The translations under genes and the position numbers were made by a program. Positions 41,773-52,007 of a stretch of DNA of 64,000 nucleotides are shown one piece after another. The first letter of the stretch is position 1. Every line of letters starts with the position of its first letter. The notes under the pieces are model-generated. The model was not told the DNA's origin and made no database searches. It saw only the letters and a list, made by a program, of their open reading frames with translations. Origin of the DNA: Paenibacillus xylanilyticus (GTDB taxonomy: Bacteria > Bacillota > Bacilli > Paenibacillales > Paenibacillaceae); the NCBI RefSeq assembly GCF_013359935.1, contig NZ_JABMCB010000159.1, positions 1-64,000 on the forward strand, in the 5' to 3' direction.

Positions 41773-44451
41773 ATGTATATGTCCTCTTTGATCATTTCTG
41801 TTTTAGTGTTTGTTTGGCATTTTTCTTGGAATTTAACGATTAATAAAGCGTTAGGCCACAAAACTCTATCATGGGTTCATATACTACTTATGAGCCTACT
41901 GATAGGATTGTTATCTGAATCTGTTTACCAACTGAGTAAGGTTTCACTGCTTGTTGTGATTTCATTTTTTAGTTTGCTTTATTATATTAATTTAATTCAT
42001 GTTCGTTTTTTCGGACATCTGATTCCTTGGGTCCAGATAAAGGAGTTTTTCTCAAAGAACAAAACTACTGCCGCAGGCGGAGATATGTTAGTTCAGGCAC
42101 TCAAAGGATTAATGAAATCTGTTGATTTGATTCTTTTATTTGTTTATGTCATCACTGCGACAGGTATCATATTTTTTAAGGCAGAAGTTATTATTTCAGT
42201 TTATAGCATTGTGGCGATAAATATTGTGTTAGTTTCACTTATCATCCTTACATGTCTTAAATACAGGGAGATTAAAGAAGGAAGAGTTAATCCTTACTTA
42301 TTTGGTGTGTTCTTTTCTTATTATTTCGCATATTTGAATGAGCAGAAGAGGAAGGAACAGCACGAAAACCTATTTAAAATGTTTGAAGAAGAAAAGGATC
42401 ATGATACGAATTTCGAAGAATCGCAACAAAAGGAAGAAAGACAAAAAGATGAGTTTTTCGGAAAGTGGAAGGGTAAAAATGTGATTCTTATACAATTAGA
42501 ATCATTCCAGCAGTTCCTTATTCATCACAAGGTTAACGGTCAAGAAGTAACGCCATTTCTTAATCGCATGGCTCGTGAAAATATACAATTTACAGAAGTA
42601 TACAGCCAATTTGCTATGGGACATACTGTCGATGCGGAGTTTGCGGCTTTGCATTCGTTATATCCATTGAAGAATGAGATTATTAATTTTAAACACTTTG
42701 ATAAGAAGTACCGTGGTCTAGCACATATTTTTAAGGAAAATAATTATGAGACCGCGGCACTTCACGGGTTTAAAGGCGATTTTTATAATCGAAGAATTAT
42801 GATGAAAACTCACGGATTTGATTCCTTCTATGCAGAAGAGGATTTCAATTCTTCAGAAAGGGCCTCTACCTGGATGTCTGACAGTTCTTTTTTTAAACAA
42901 TCTGTCGATAAAATTAAAAACATGAAAGAACCATTTTTCTCATTTATGATAAGTTTAACCTCACATTTTCCTTTTGAATTGGAACAGAAATACTGGGGGC
43001 TGAAGTTAGAAAAGGATCAGACTAATTTCATGTCTCGATATTATCAGAGTGCCAACTATACTGATCGGGCACTAGAGCACTTTTATAATCAGTTAGTTAA
43101 GGAAGGGTTACACAAAAACACAGTGTTTGCTTTTTACGGGGATCATGAGGGAGTAACACTGGAGAATCTCCCAGAGTTATTTGACATCTTAGAATTTGAG
43201 CAAATGAACATTTTGAAGACTGTTAATCAACAAAGAGCGGCTAAAGTACCTTTTATTTTATCAACAGCCGATCCGGATCAGGTCATAAATCTTTCTTCGC
43301 CTAAAATTGGTAGCACATTGGATATAAGTCAAACCTTGCTTCATTTAATGGGACTACCAGAAATCTCTTATGCAATGGGAGAAAGTTTATTTACATCATC
43401 TCCGAACAGAACAATCCCGTTAATACAGTTTCCTTTGGGATCATTTGTATCCAAGGATTTTTTCTGCTACGCTTCTTCCTCTGGAAATTATAGTGAAAGC
43501 ACCTTTTTTGATCGTAAAATAAACAGAATGATATTACCGGTATCTGGAGAAAAAGAAAAGCAATTTGATTTTAGCAAACAACAAATTATTAAGTCAGAGT
43601 ATCTGATCACAGGGGATCTTCTTATAGGTAACCAATCTGAGAAGGAGGGTGACGATGGGTATGTAATAGATCTCAATTCTAAATTAGAAGAACTCTTATC
43701 CATCGCAGATCATGAAGCTATCATAATACCAGTGTCCAGAAACCTGGAAATGATCTATACAAGACAAACAAAGGATAATCCTTCAGTTCTGCACAACCTT
43801 GAGAAATATTATTTTAAACAAACAAATCGTAATGTTAAGTTTTTCTCAACAATCAATTTTGAAAATAATATTAAAGATATTTTTTTTGAAGACCCTCAGT
43901 ACATTGATCTTATACGAGATAAAGGATATTTTGTTGATCATGCCTTATCGATCTCATTGGAGAGTTTCCTAGATAATTTGCCTGATGATGTTTGTATTGT
44001 AGTTACTGCCAAGGATGATGCTTCTAATCAAATTAATGAGGCATATCACAGCAAGGTCGAAAAATTTGGAATATCAAAATTGAAAAAAGGTCTTAATTAC
44101 CGCTTTAGCTACATTAATCTGATCTATAAGAATAAGGGGTTTACTTCATTTTTTGAAGAAGGGTCAATTACGGCATTGGAACTTCATTTGAATAAAAATC
44201 AGTTCTTTAATGGATTCTATATTCCTTTTAATCTTAGTGCTATTAGTAAGGGGGCACTTGTTGGAAATCGCTCTGAAATCAATGTTAATGGTGTTCCCTA
44301 TAGTTTAAATATGCGTGGCTTGAATATTGTGGTTGTAGATATGAAGACATCAAAAATATTAAAATCGGTTCGTGCTGACACATATTCAAATACAACAGTG
44401 AATAATGGAATGTATAGGGCTACTAAAAGTGAAGCAGTAGATGGGGGTTAA
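41773..44451 (+). CDS. LtaS-like membrane phosphotransferase with C-terminal ILEI/FAM3-like domain
   Basis: 892 residues: about five N-terminal membrane helices (to ~180), a charged linker, then an LtaS-type sulfatase-fold domain (about 230-600) with the metal/nucleophile set: Glu in ILIQLESFQ, Thr in MGHTVDAEF, and Asp-His in FYGDHEG. LtaS enzymes polymerise glycerol-phosphate from phosphatidylglycerol on the outer face of the membrane. The last ~160 residues are an added domain (VCIVVTAKDDASNQINEAYHSKVEKFG, INVNGVPYSLNMRGLNIVVVDMKTSKILKSVRADTY) shared with the next two genes and resembling ILEI/FAM3. Ordinary LtaS lacks it. Confidence 0.82.
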   Translation: MYMSSLIISVLVFVWHFSWNLTINKALGHKTLSWVHILLMSLLIGLLSESVYQLSKVSLLVVISFFSLLYYINLIHVRFFGHLIPWVQIKEFFSKNKTTAAGGDMLVQALKGLMKSVDLILLFVYVITATGIIFFKAEVIISVYSIVAINIVLVSLIILTCLKYREIKEGRVNPYLFGVFFSYYFAYLNEQKRKEQHENLFKMFEEEKDHDTNFEESQQKEERQKDEFFGKWKGKNVILIQLESFQQFLIHHKVNGQEVTPFLNRMARENIQFTEVYSQFAMGHTVDAEFAALHSLYPLKNEIINFKHFDKKYRGLAHIFKENNYETAALHGFKGDFYNRRIMMKTHGFDSFYAEEDFNSSERASTWMSDSSFFKQSVDKIKNMKEPFFSFMISLTSHFPFELEQKYWGLKLEKDQTNFMSRYYQSANYTDRALEHFYNQLVKEGLHKNTVFAFYGDHEGVTLENLPELFDILEFEQMNILKTVNQQRAAKVPFILSTADPDQVINLSSPKIGSTLDISQTLLHLMGLPEISYAMGESLFTSSPNRTIPLIQFPLGSFVSKDFFCYASSSGNYSESTFFDRKINRMILPVSGEKEKQFDFSKQQIIKSEYLITGDLLIGNQSEKEGDDGYVIDLNSKLEELLSIADHEAIIIPVSRNLEMIYTRQTKDNPSVLHNLEKYYFKQTNRNVKFFSTINFENNIKDIFFEDPQYIDLIRDKGYFVDHALSISLESFLDNLPDDVCIVVTAKDDASNQINEAYHSKVEKFGISKLKKGLNYRFSYINLIYKNKGFTSFFEEGSITALELHLNKNQFFNGFYIPFNLSAISKGALVGNRSEINVNGVPYSLNMRGLNIVVVDMKTSKILKSVRADTYSNTTVNNGMYRATKSEAVDGG

Positions 44452-44456
44452 GGATC

Positions 44457-45377
44457 ATGCTTTTACTTAATTTGAATATAATTGCTGCAGCCTTTGCTCT
44501 CATGTGGATTTCCTTACTGGTCTCTTTTTCAGTGAAAAGTAAAAAAAAACATACTCCAATAAGTTTAGATGAAAAAGAAGAACAGCCTTTAGTAGTGTAT
44601 GACAACTCCGTACAGAGTAACCCAGCTATTTTTTCGGATTGGTATGAATTGTTAGAGGGTGATCTCAAGTTAGAGTCTAAAATTGTTTTCAACCCACGAT
44701 GGTATCGAGCTGCAGAGGGATACAAGGAATTTGAGGGGGGTTGTAGGAGTAAAGGTGTAACTGTGGTTAAGGAAAGTAATCTTGATTTTCAAGTAGAACG
44801 ACCTACAATACACTTTGATGATCCTGTTCTAATGCCGTTACTCTGGAAGAAAGGATATAATATCAAAGTGGTAAAAGGGAGAAGTTTTACAGACATACTC
44901 AGCGAGGTTGCTCCGTTTACATTAATATTTCTATCCGTCAAGGACGACGGTTCTCAAGCTTTAAATCATAAATGGCAAGAAAAACTTGCAAATTACGGTG
45001 TTCATAAGTTGACTCGTGAATATCTGCGTTCGAGTTACATTAACGTGATCTGGAAGAAGGGGGAGCGAGATTATATTAGTCTTTATGAAGAAGTTTCTGA
45101 CAATGTAATATCTAAGACGCTCAAGCCAGGTCACAAAATCAAGGGGTTTACAGTGCCGATTCATTTGGAAATTAAGAGTGCGGGATACAACAGTGGGAAT
45201 GTTTCAAGTATAAGAGTGGAGGGGAAGGAATATTCTCCTGATTTACGCGGGATGAATGTTGTAGTATATGACCTGATGGATTCTAAAGTCAAAAGAGTTC
45301 ATAGGGTGGATACATTTGTTAGTGTTTATGAAGATAATACAATATATTGTGGATATCCAGAGGAGGCGGAATTGTGA
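44457..45377 (+). CDS. membrane-anchored ILEI/FAM3-like domain protein
   Basis: 306 residues: an N-terminal membrane anchor (NLNIIAAAFALMWISLLVSF), a linker and one ILEI/FAM3-like domain with the family marks FLSVKDDGSQALNHKWQEKLANYGVHKL (VKDDGS motif), YNSGNVSSIRVEGKEYSPDLRGMNVVVYDLMDSKVKRVHRVDTF (RG-n-VVV and D-T-F). In the known family this fold (FAM3/PANDER, POMGnT1 stem) binds carbohydrate. It sits 5 bases after the LtaS-like gene and overlaps the next by 4 bases, so the three products probably act together at the membrane. Confidence 0.7.
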   Translation: MLLLNLNIIAAAFALMWISLLVSFSVKSKKKHTPISLDEKEEQPLVVYDNSVQSNPAIFSDWYELLEGDLKLESKIVFNPRWYRAAEGYKEFEGGCRSKGVTVVKESNLDFQVERPTIHFDDPVLMPLLWKKGYNIKVVKGRSFTDILSEVAPFTLIFLSVKDDGSQALNHKWQEKLANYGVHKLTREYLRSSYINVIWKKGERDYISLYEEVSDNVISKTLKPGHKIKGFTVPIHLEIKSAGYNSGNVSSIRVEGKEYSPDLRGMNVVVYDLMDSKVKRVHRVDTFVSVYEDNTIYCGYPEEAEL

Positions 45378-47053
45378 ATGTTGAACTAGACTTCTCGAAC
45401 TTGGATGATGGAGCAATTTACATTCCGGCATCAGTTTATACTAAAAATCAGATTAGCTTAACATATGCAGCATATATTAGTGAGTTTTATAGGAAAAACA
45501 AAATATGGATTGGAAATTTTTCTATGCTGAACCTAGAAACGAATAGGAATCCTATATTTTTTTATTCAAGCATCTATATACCTCAATTTAATCGCTATGA
45601 TTATAATGTTGAGCTTGCACAAGGCAAATCTTTACCACAATATCTGGAGGAAGTTGAAATCGGGTCGTATGTTATAATTTCAATTAAAGATGACGGTAGC
45701 CAGCAAATTAAAGAGATAACCTTAGAAGAAGTTAAGAAATTAGGGATTACATTAATTGATAAAAGTAAGCTCCGTTGTAGCTATATATGGTTGGCTCGCA
45801 AAACTGATGAAGCTAGCTATGAGGTGTTGCATGAAGAATGCTCTCCTGAAGAATTAAGTTGGGAGGGGCAAGTAGGTGGTGAAAATATACTGATAAAAAG
45901 TGGCGGATCAAATGCAGGTAATTATAGCAGCATAATGATTAACGATGTTGAAAAAAGTATGAATCTTCGTGGTATGAATATTGTGAGTTGGAAAGAAGTG
46001 ACCGAAATATCCACGACTAATTGCGACACGTTCTCAACAATATACATGCAAGGTAGTTTATTTAAAGCGATACCTCCCAATTTGAGATATAGTAATAACC
46101 ATTTTAGCGTTGTAAGTCGTGCTGGTGGTAAATTCCAAGGGGTTAATTATACAAATTGTAAAGAAGCGATAGAGTGGAATTACAAAGTTAGAGGACATCG
46201 TAATTTTGAAATAGATTTAGAGTTGACTTCGGATCAGGAATTGGTTGCCAGACTTGATTGGCAGGCTTACTTATATGGTCATTTGATGCAACAACGACCT
46301 GATGGAATAAAAGAGAAACAGCCCTTGTCGTCGGAGCAATTTAAAGAACTAAAGGTGTTAAATGAGTACACTCCGCTTACAATCACAGACATCTACGAAC
46401 TCATGGTTAGCACTCCTGATGTATACCTCATAACTGATACCAAGTATCTGGAGCCGGAAACGATAAAAAAACAATTTAAGAGAATCGTTACGGCTGCAGA
46501 ACCAAATAGGTGCGAAGTCCTTATGCGCATTGTGCCACAAATTTATTCGGAGGAAATGTATTCAATTATTGAGGGGATATTCCCATTCCCTAATTACATA
46601 TACTCATTATATGCAACACAATCTTCAGATGATGAGATTATTCGATTTGTTGAAGGTAAACCTATAGGAGCTGTAACCATGTTTCCTGATAGATATACTT
46701 CCGATTTTGGAAGGAAATTAAAATCTCTTGGAGTTGAGGTTGTGCTACATACAATTAATGATATGGAGCATGTCAAGAAATATGTGGCTATGAATGTTGG
46801 TGGATTTTATACGGATAGTTTATCTTCTATTGATATTGAGAGTGAGATTATAAGATATCAATCTGAGGTAAAGGCAATCAGAGATATGTTACTATTATAT
46901 ATCGAAAAACGATTTGGACCTATTTCTTCGAGCGTAATAAATATACTTCTAAAATATAGTAAACAGGAACTTGAAGAATTTGCCCCGAAGTTGTTTCCTA
47001 TCAACACATTAGAGGAGTTCCATCTGCTCTGTGAAGAGGTTAAATCCACTTGA
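45374..47053 (+). CDS. ILEI/FAM3-like domain fused to a GDPD-like domain lacking both histidines
   Basis: 559 residues from GTG 45374 (AGGAGG at 45361-45366). Residues ~1-230 form an ILEI/FAM3-like domain (VIISIKDDGSQQIKEITLEEVKKLGI, SGGSNAGNYSSIMINDVEKSMNLRGMNIV). The rest resembles glycerophosphodiester phosphodiesterase: VVSRAGG ... NYTNCKEAIEWN ... FEIDLELTSDQELVARLDW. In GDPD these blocks read HRG ... NT ... E-D ... HD; here both catalytic His are replaced (Ser and Leu) while the Glu-x-Asp metal pair stays. It probably binds rather than cleaves glycerophosphate-like polymers, fitting its LtaS-like neighbour. There is no signal peptide. Confidence 0.7.
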   Translation: MNVELDFSNLDDGAIYIPASVYTKNQISLTYAAYISEFYRKNKIWIGNFSMLNLETNRNPIFFYSSIYIPQFNRYDYNVELAQGKSLPQYLEEVEIGSYVIISIKDDGSQQIKEITLEEVKKLGITLIDKSKLRCSYIWLARKTDEASYEVLHEECSPEELSWEGQVGGENILIKSGGSNAGNYSSIMINDVEKSMNLRGMNIVSWKEVTEISTTNCDTFSTIYMQGSLFKAIPPNLRYSNNHFSVVSRAGGKFQGVNYTNCKEAIEWNYKVRGHRNFEIDLELTSDQELVARLDWQAYLYGHLMQQRPDGIKEKQPLSSEQFKELKVLNEYTPLTITDIYELMVSTPDVYLITDTKYLEPETIKKQFKRIVTAAEPNRCEVLMRIVPQIYSEEMYSIIEGIFPFPNYIYSLYATQSSDDEIIRFVEGKPIGAVTMFPDRYTSDFGRKLKSLGVEVVLHTINDMEHVKKYVAMNVGGFYTDSLSSIDIESEIIRYQSEVKAIRDMLLLYIEKRFGPISSSVINILLKYSKQELEEFAPKLFPINTLEEFHLLCEEVKST

Positions 47054-47200
47054 ATTCTATAGGAATAAGTACAAAAAGGTGAAGAATTTGTACCCTGTCT
47101 TCCTTAGATATTCTAACAATGTTTTCTCTGTTAAATTATATTTATTTTAAAAGTGACATTTTTCTACAAAATAATACCAATAAAACATTTTCTTTACCAA

Positions 47201-47230
47201 TTGACAATGGATAAGTCTGGATGGTATAGT
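47201..47230 (+). promoter_or_regulatory. sigma-A promoter of the cold-shock gene
   Basis: TTGACA (47201-47206), 18 bases, TATAGT (47225-47230), leaving a leader of about 60 bases before the csp start. Confidence 0.75.
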
Positions 47231-47296
47231 CTGAATTGTGGGCTAAGGTCTTGGCCAGAGCTTCACTTCATTTGATGACGAAGGGAATGTTAGTGC

Positions 47297-47494
47297 ATGC
47301 AAGGTAAAGTAAAATGGTTCAACGCAGAAAAAGGTTACGGTTTCATTGAGACTGAAGATGGCGGCGACGTATTCGTACACTTCTCCGCAATTCAATCCGA
47401 AGGCTTCAAAACTTTGGAAGAAGGTCAATCCGTAGAATTCGACATCGTCGAAGGCGCACGTGGACCTCAAGCCGCTAACGTAATCAAATTATAA
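47297..47494 (+). CDS. cold-shock protein (CspA/CspB family)
   Basis: 65 residues: [69 protein letters not shown] OB fold with RNP1 (KGYGFIE) and RNP2 (VFVHF) motifs. It binds single-stranded RNA/DNA as a chaperone. It is a single-gene unit with its own promoter and terminator; codon use is strongly biased, suggesting high expression. Confidence 0.95.
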   Translation: MQGKVKWFNAEKGYGFIETEDGGDVFVHFSAIQSEGFKTLEEGQSVEFDIVEGARGPQAANVIKL

Positions 47495-47555
47495 TCATCC
47501 GGACAATCCGACCTACATATATGGTTAGATGCCAATTGAATTATCGCTAGCAATA

Positions 47556-47586
47556 GACTCCGGTTTTCCGGGGTCTTTTTTTGTTT
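47556..47586 (+). terminator. csp terminator
   Basis: GACTCCGG-TTTT-CCGGGGTC (47556-47575) followed by a long T run. Confidence 0.85.
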
Positions 47587-47787
47587 TTCTAATAGATTCA
47601 TTTTAAGATATTACACACAAGATTGAGGGATGGCGAAAACGGTTAATTACATCATCAAGCGCCTAATATTAAAATTTTGTAAATACAGGATTTCGCCTAA
47701 TTATGATGAAATATCACGAAATATGGCGTTACGCTTAGGTGGGCTGATGTGGCGTGAACAGATGTCTTGATTCGGTCACCGGGAGTT

Positions 47788-47817
47788 TTTACATGGCGCT
47801 TACATTCGTGTTATAAT
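47788..47817 (+). promoter_or_regulatory. promoter of hpf
   Basis: TTTACA (47788-47793), 18 bases, TATAAT (47812-47817), about 30 bases before the hpf start. Confidence 0.7.
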
Positions 47818-47847
47818 GAAGTGGCAAAGGAAAAGGAGGAGTGCCCT

Positions 47848-48411
47848 ATGAATTTAAGTATTCGAGGTCAACAAATCGAGGTTACCGATGCTTTGAAAGA
47901 TTATGTCGACAAAAAGTTGAGTAGACTCGAGAAGTATTTCGATGCACCCCTTAACTCTGACGGTGCTGTTACATTGAGCACGACGAGAGGCTTGCATACG
48001 GTTGAGGTGACGATTCCTTTGAAAGGCATTGTGCTCCGCGCTGAAGATGAGAGCGACGATATGTACGCTTCCATTGATGCTGTGGTGGACAAGTTGGAAC
48101 GTCAGATCCGTAAACACAAAACGAAAGTTAACCGGAAGTTCCGCCAGGAAGGCAGCTTGAAAACCCTCTTCGTTGAAGATCCGACAGGTACAGTAGCTAC
48201 TGCTGAACTGGATGTGGATACGGATGATGATGATTTTGAAGTGGTACGGACCAAGCGGTTTATGTTGAAACCGATGGACGTGGAAGAAGCAATCCTCCAG
48301 ATGAACATGGTCGGCCACAATTTCTTCGTATTCTCCAACATTGAGAATGAAGAGGTCAGCGTTGTGTACAAACGGAACGATGGGAAATATGGTTTAATCG
48401 AGCAAGGTTAA
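47848..48411 (+). CDS. hpf: long-form ribosome hibernation promoting factor
   Basis: 187 residues from ATG 47848 (AAGGAGGA at 47833-47840). N-terminal HPF/RaiA domain (MNLSIRGQQIEVTDALKDYVDKKLSRLEKYFD) and the C-terminal dimerisation domain (FEVVRTKRFMLKPMDVEEAILQMNMVGHNFFVFSNIENEEVSVVYKRNDGKYGLIE) that pairs ribosomes into 100S dimers. Upstream of secA as in B. subtilis (yvyD). Confidence 0.95.
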   Translation: MNLSIRGQQIEVTDALKDYVDKKLSRLEKYFDAPLNSDGAVTLSTTRGLHTVEVTIPLKGIVLRAEDESDDMYASIDAVVDKLERQIRKHKTKVNRKFRQEGSLKTLFVEDPTGTVATAELDVDTDDDDFEVVRTKRFMLKPMDVEEAILQMNMVGHNFFVFSNIENEEVSVVYKRNDGKYGLIEQG

Positions 48412-48526
48412 TCACCTTTGTACGATGACTCTGAATGACCCATTAAAGGTTAAAATGAGTACTTACGAAAAATGGATTACAGGAAGACAATTTAGTATCC
48501 TGTATGATTAAATGAACAAACTAACA

Positions 48527-48561
48527 AGAGCCTCTGTCCCATACGGGATAGGGCTCTTTTC
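48527..48561 (+). terminator. hpf terminator
   Basis: AGAGCC-TCTGTCCC / GGGATA-GGGCTCT hairpin followed by TTTT. Confidence 0.75.
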
Positions 48562-49219
48562 TGCATGGATGCAGCCGGGAAAATCTGTGCAAGGAAGTTT
48601 TATGAAACTATTTCCCATGCAGCTGCGTCTAATAGAGGTAGAAAGAAGGATAACTGCCCACCCAAAAGATGAACTTTTACACTCTTAATGTGTAAATAAC
48701 GGAGTTTTATGATAGACTCAGTAAACTGAGAAAAGGTTCCAATTTTACCATGAACATTTTTTTGAATTGACCATATGATCTGAAAATATAGCAGTGAAAG
48801 AGAAGGCTTCCGCTAACGGCTATGATTTTTTGCACTTAAACGTGTACGAAGGGGCTTCGGAAGTTCAAAGAAGTGTGCCGCGGCGTGTTGCGGCGACCCT
48901 TACAAACTGTTACAATTTATGCAAGAGAATCATTGTCCTGATGAGGAATTGTCAACGAATGATCGTAATCATAATCAATGACAGGCACAGCACCATGAAC
49001 ATGATTCGTAAGGTTTGGATTTGCTCTTATATAGGAAGAGCGAATCCTGTGAATATCGAATCAGCTTCATGAGTAACCCTCGCCAAGCCTGGAGTTGATT
49101 CATCCATATTAATGTTTTATATCGTTTGTCACCCCCGGGCAAGTGGATGTACATCCATCCGATGGTGTCGCATGGCGGCAGCAGGGGGTCTATTCTGTTT
49201 TGCACGAAAGGAGTATACC
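48562..49219. other. long leader/intergenic region before secA
   Basis: About 650 bases. An open frame at 48794-49072 has no ribosome-binding site and an unlikely composition, so I do not call it. There are short palindromes, for example TTTACAC/GTGTAAA near 48700 and TGGATGTACATCCA (49144-49157), but no recognised riboswitch, RNA gene or convincing promoter. Confidence 0.4.
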
Positions 49220-51724
49220 ATGCTAGGACTTGTCAAAAAGATCTTCGGCGACATGAACGAACGTGATGTTAAACGTCTGATGAAGACGGTCGATGTGATC
49301 AATAAACTGGAACCACAATTTCAGGCGTTGTCTGATGAGCAACTGAAAGCCAAAACCGAGGAATTCCGTGCCCGTATCGAAAAAGGGGAAACAACGGACG
49401 AGCTTCTGCCAGAAGCATTCGCAACGGTACGTGAAGCATCCCGCCGTGTTCTGGGCAAACGTCATTATGACGTACAGATGCTTGGTGGTATTGCTTTGCA
49501 TGAGGGCCGCATCTCCGAGATGAAAACAGGTGAAGGTAAAACCCTGGTGGGAACCCTCCCGGTCTACCTGAATGCGTTGATGTCCAAAGGGGTACACGTC
49601 GTTACGGTCAATGACTATTTGGCACAGCGTGATAGCCAGGAGATGGGACAAATCTACGAATTCCTGGGCATGACGGTTGGGGTCAACCTAAGCGGTATGG
49701 ACCATGCGCTGAAACAGCATGCATATGCTTGCGATATTACGTACGGAACGAATAATGAATTCGGATTTGACTATCTGCGTGACAACATGGTGCTCTACAA
49801 AGAGCAAATGGTACAACGTCCGCTGTTCTTCTGTATCATTGACGAAGTGGATTCCATCCTGGTCGATGAGGCGCGTACGCCTTTGATCATTTCCGGACAA
49901 GCACAGAAGTCGACGGATATGTATTATGCAGCAGACCGTTTCGTGAAACGTCTGACACCGGAAGAAGATTTTACAGTAGATATCAAAGTGAAATCCGTTG
50001 CCTTGACTGAAGGCGGTGTGGCTAAGGCAGAAAAAGCATTTGGCATTGAAAACCTGTATGACCACGCCAATGTTACCCTTAACCATCACATCGTACAGGC
50101 GCTAAAAGCAAACGTAATTATGCGTCGTGACGTCGACTACGTAGTCAGCGAAGAAGAAGTCATGATCGTCGATGAATTTACGGGCCGTTTGATGGCTGGA
50201 CGTCGTTACAGCGATGGTTTGCACCAGGCGATTGAAGCGAAGGAAGGCATCGAGGTACAGAACGAGAGCATGACGCTGGCTACGATTACATTCCAGAACT
50301 ATTTCCGGATGTACCGCAAGCTTGCGGGAATGACAGGTACAGCGAAAACCGAGGAAGAAGAGTTTAAGAAAATCTACGGTCTTGAAGTATTGCAAATTCC
50401 AACCAACCGTCCGAACAAACGGGATGATATGGCGGATGTTGTATATAAGAGCATTGATGGCAAGTTTAAAGCAGTAGTTGAGGAGATCGTGGAGCGTCAC
50501 AGCAAAAACCAACCGGTTCTGGTGGGTACGGTGTCGATTGAGAACTCCGAGCGTCTTTCCGACATGCTGAAACGCCGTGGTGTCAAACACCAGGTGCTGA
50601 ATGCCAAGTACCATGCGGAAGAAGCAGAAATTATCTCAGGTGCTGGTCAAGCAGGTGCGGTAACGATCGCAACCAACATGGCTGGACGGGGTACGGATAT
50701 TATCTTGGGTGAAGGCGTAGCCGAAGTGGGCGGTCTTCATATCATCGGTACAGAGCGTCACGAATCACGCCGAATTGATAACCAGCTGCGTGGACGTGCA
50801 GGACGTCAGGGTGACCCGGGTTCAACTCAATTCTATCTGTCACTTGGTGATGAGCTGATGAGACGTTTCGGTGCAGACAATGTACTGAACATGATGGAGC
50901 GTCTTGGCTTTGAAGAGGACCAACCGATTGAGAGCCGGATGATTACCCGTGCAGTTGAGTCGGCGCAGAAGCGTGTTGAAGGAAATAACTTTGACGTACG
51001 TAAAGTCGTTCTTCAATATGACGATGTCATGAACCAACAACGTGAAATTATTTATAAACAGCGCCGCGAGGTGCTTGAATCCGAAAATATCAAACAGATC
51101 GTTATGGATATGATCAAACCTTCCATTGAACGCATTGTTGAAGCACACTGCAGTGACGATATTCCAGAGAACTGGGAACTGCAGGAAGTGGCAGACTACA
51201 TGAACAGCAAATTGCTGGATGATGGTGCGATCACCAAAGATGAGCTGTGGGGCAAGGAAGCCGAAGAAATCATCGAGTACCTGTTTGATAAAGTGCAGAA
51301 AAAGTACAATGCACGTGAAGAACGTATCGGTGAAGAGATGGTTCGTGAGTTTGAGAAAGTCGTTGTGCTCCGTGCTGTCGACAGCAAATGGATGGACCAC
51401 ATTGATGCGATGGATCAACTGCGTCAAGGTATCCACCTTCGTGCATACGGCGGTACAGATCCACTGCGCGAATACCAATTTGAAGGCTTCGAAATGTTCC
51501 ATCAGATGATCGCTTCGATCCAGGAAGAAGTGGCAACTTATGTGATGAGAGCGCAAATCGAGAGCAATCAGGAACGTCAGGCCGTAGTGGAAGATAGTCA
51601 AATCTCAACGAGTGGTGAACCCGCTGAGAAGCGTCCGGTAAAAGTGTCCGACCAAATCGGCCGCAATGACCCTTGTCCATGTGGCAGCGGCAAAAAGTAT
51701 AAACACTGCCACGGCCAAGAATAG
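49220..51724 (+). CDS. secA: preprotein translocase ATPase SecA
   Basis: 834 residues from ATG 49220 (GAAAGGAG at 49206-49213). All SecA landmarks are present: [14 protein letters not shown] (Walker A), [55 protein letters not shown] and the C-terminal zinc site [13 protein letters not shown]. It drives post-translational protein export through SecYEG. The stop codon (51722-51724) coincides with the left end of a dispersed repeat. Confidence 0.98.
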   Translation: MLGLVKKIFGDMNERDVKRLMKTVDVINKLEPQFQALSDEQLKAKTEEFRARIEKGETTDELLPEAFATVREASRRVLGKRHYDVQMLGGIALHEGRISEMKTGEGKTLVGTLPVYLNALMSKGVHVVTVNDYLAQRDSQEMGQIYEFLGMTVGVNLSGMDHALKQHAYACDITYGTNNEFGFDYLRDNMVLYKEQMVQRPLFFCIIDEVDSILVDEARTPLIISGQAQKSTDMYYAADRFVKRLTPEEDFTVDIKVKSVALTEGGVAKAEKAFGIENLYDHANVTLNHHIVQALKANVIMRRDVDYVVSEEEVMIVDEFTGRLMAGRRYSDGLHQAIEAKEGIEVQNESMTLATITFQNYFRMYRKLAGMTGTAKTEEEEFKKIYGLEVLQIPTNRPNKRDDMADVVYKSIDGKFKAVVEEIVERHSKNQPVLVGTVSIENSERLSDMLKRRGVKHQVLNAKYHAEEAEIISGAGQAGAVTIATNMAGRGTDIILGEGVAEVGGLHIIGTERHESRRIDNQLRGRAGRQGDPGSTQFYLSLGDELMRRFGADNVLNMMERLGFEEDQPIESRMITRAVESAQKRVEGNNFDVRKVVLQYDDVMNQQREIIYKQRREVLESENIKQIVMDMIKPSIERIVEAHCSDDIPENWELQEVADYMNSKLLDDGAITKDELWGKEAEEIIEYLFDKVQKKYNAREERIGEEMVREFEKVVVLRAVDSKWMDHIDAMDQLRQGIHLRAYGGTDPLREYQFEGFEMFHQMIASIQEEVATYVMRAQIESNQERQAVVEDSQISTSGEPAEKRPVKVSDQIGRNDPCPCGSGKKYKHCHGQE

Positions 51725-51908
51725 TTAAACGATATTCTCTTACACCATAACGGAGATTGCAGAAGCAATCTAGAGAAGCGAAGCGTTCGCCTTTATCACC
51801 AGATTTGTTCCTTATATAAAAGGGAATCAAAAAAATCTGGGGATAACAGCGATCGGAAGATGCTGCTGCAATCGGAGTGTTATGGTGTAATAGCTGCTAG
51901 GTTAACTT
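51722..51908 (+). repeat. structured dispersed repeat, copy A
   Basis: Stems: P1 TTACACCATAA (51740-51750) / TTATGGTGTAA (51880-51890), perfect over 11 bp; P2 GATTGCAGAAGCAATCT (51755-51771) / AGATGCTGCTGCAATC (51858-51873); hairpin GCGAA-GCG-TTCGC; P4 around 51793-51806 / 51833-51846. Outer AGTTAA (51723-51728) / TTAACT (51902-51907). The core GGGGATAACAGCGATCGGAAG is shared with the other copies. It lies between secA and the prfB unit. Confidence 0.85.
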
Positions 51909-51984
51909 ATATAGAATACATGAACGGCTCCTTGCGGCCGGGCATTTCAAATGATCAAATGAAGGATGCATAACCGGTGATTGG

Positions 51985-52004
51985 TGCATAGTTATAACTA
52001 TGCA
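51985..52004. promoter_or_regulatory. 20-bp perfect palindrome before the prfB unit
   Basis: TGCATAGTTATAACTATGCA is fully self-complementary and ends four bases before the ATG of the 44-residue frame. It could be an operator or an RNA hairpin over the ribosome-binding region. Confidence 0.5.
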
Positions 52005-52007
52005 GCC

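Noticed and set aside
48794..49072. 92-residue open frame before secA
   Set aside because: No ribosome-binding site, odd composition (Arg/Ile/Asn-rich without pattern), no recognisable domain; more likely a chance frame in a long leader.
51740..51890. dispersed repeat as T-box or other amino-acid riboswitch in the arg operon
   Set aside because: No T-box AGGGTGGNACCGCG element or specifier loop, no terminator pairing, and copies also lie after secA and comFC.
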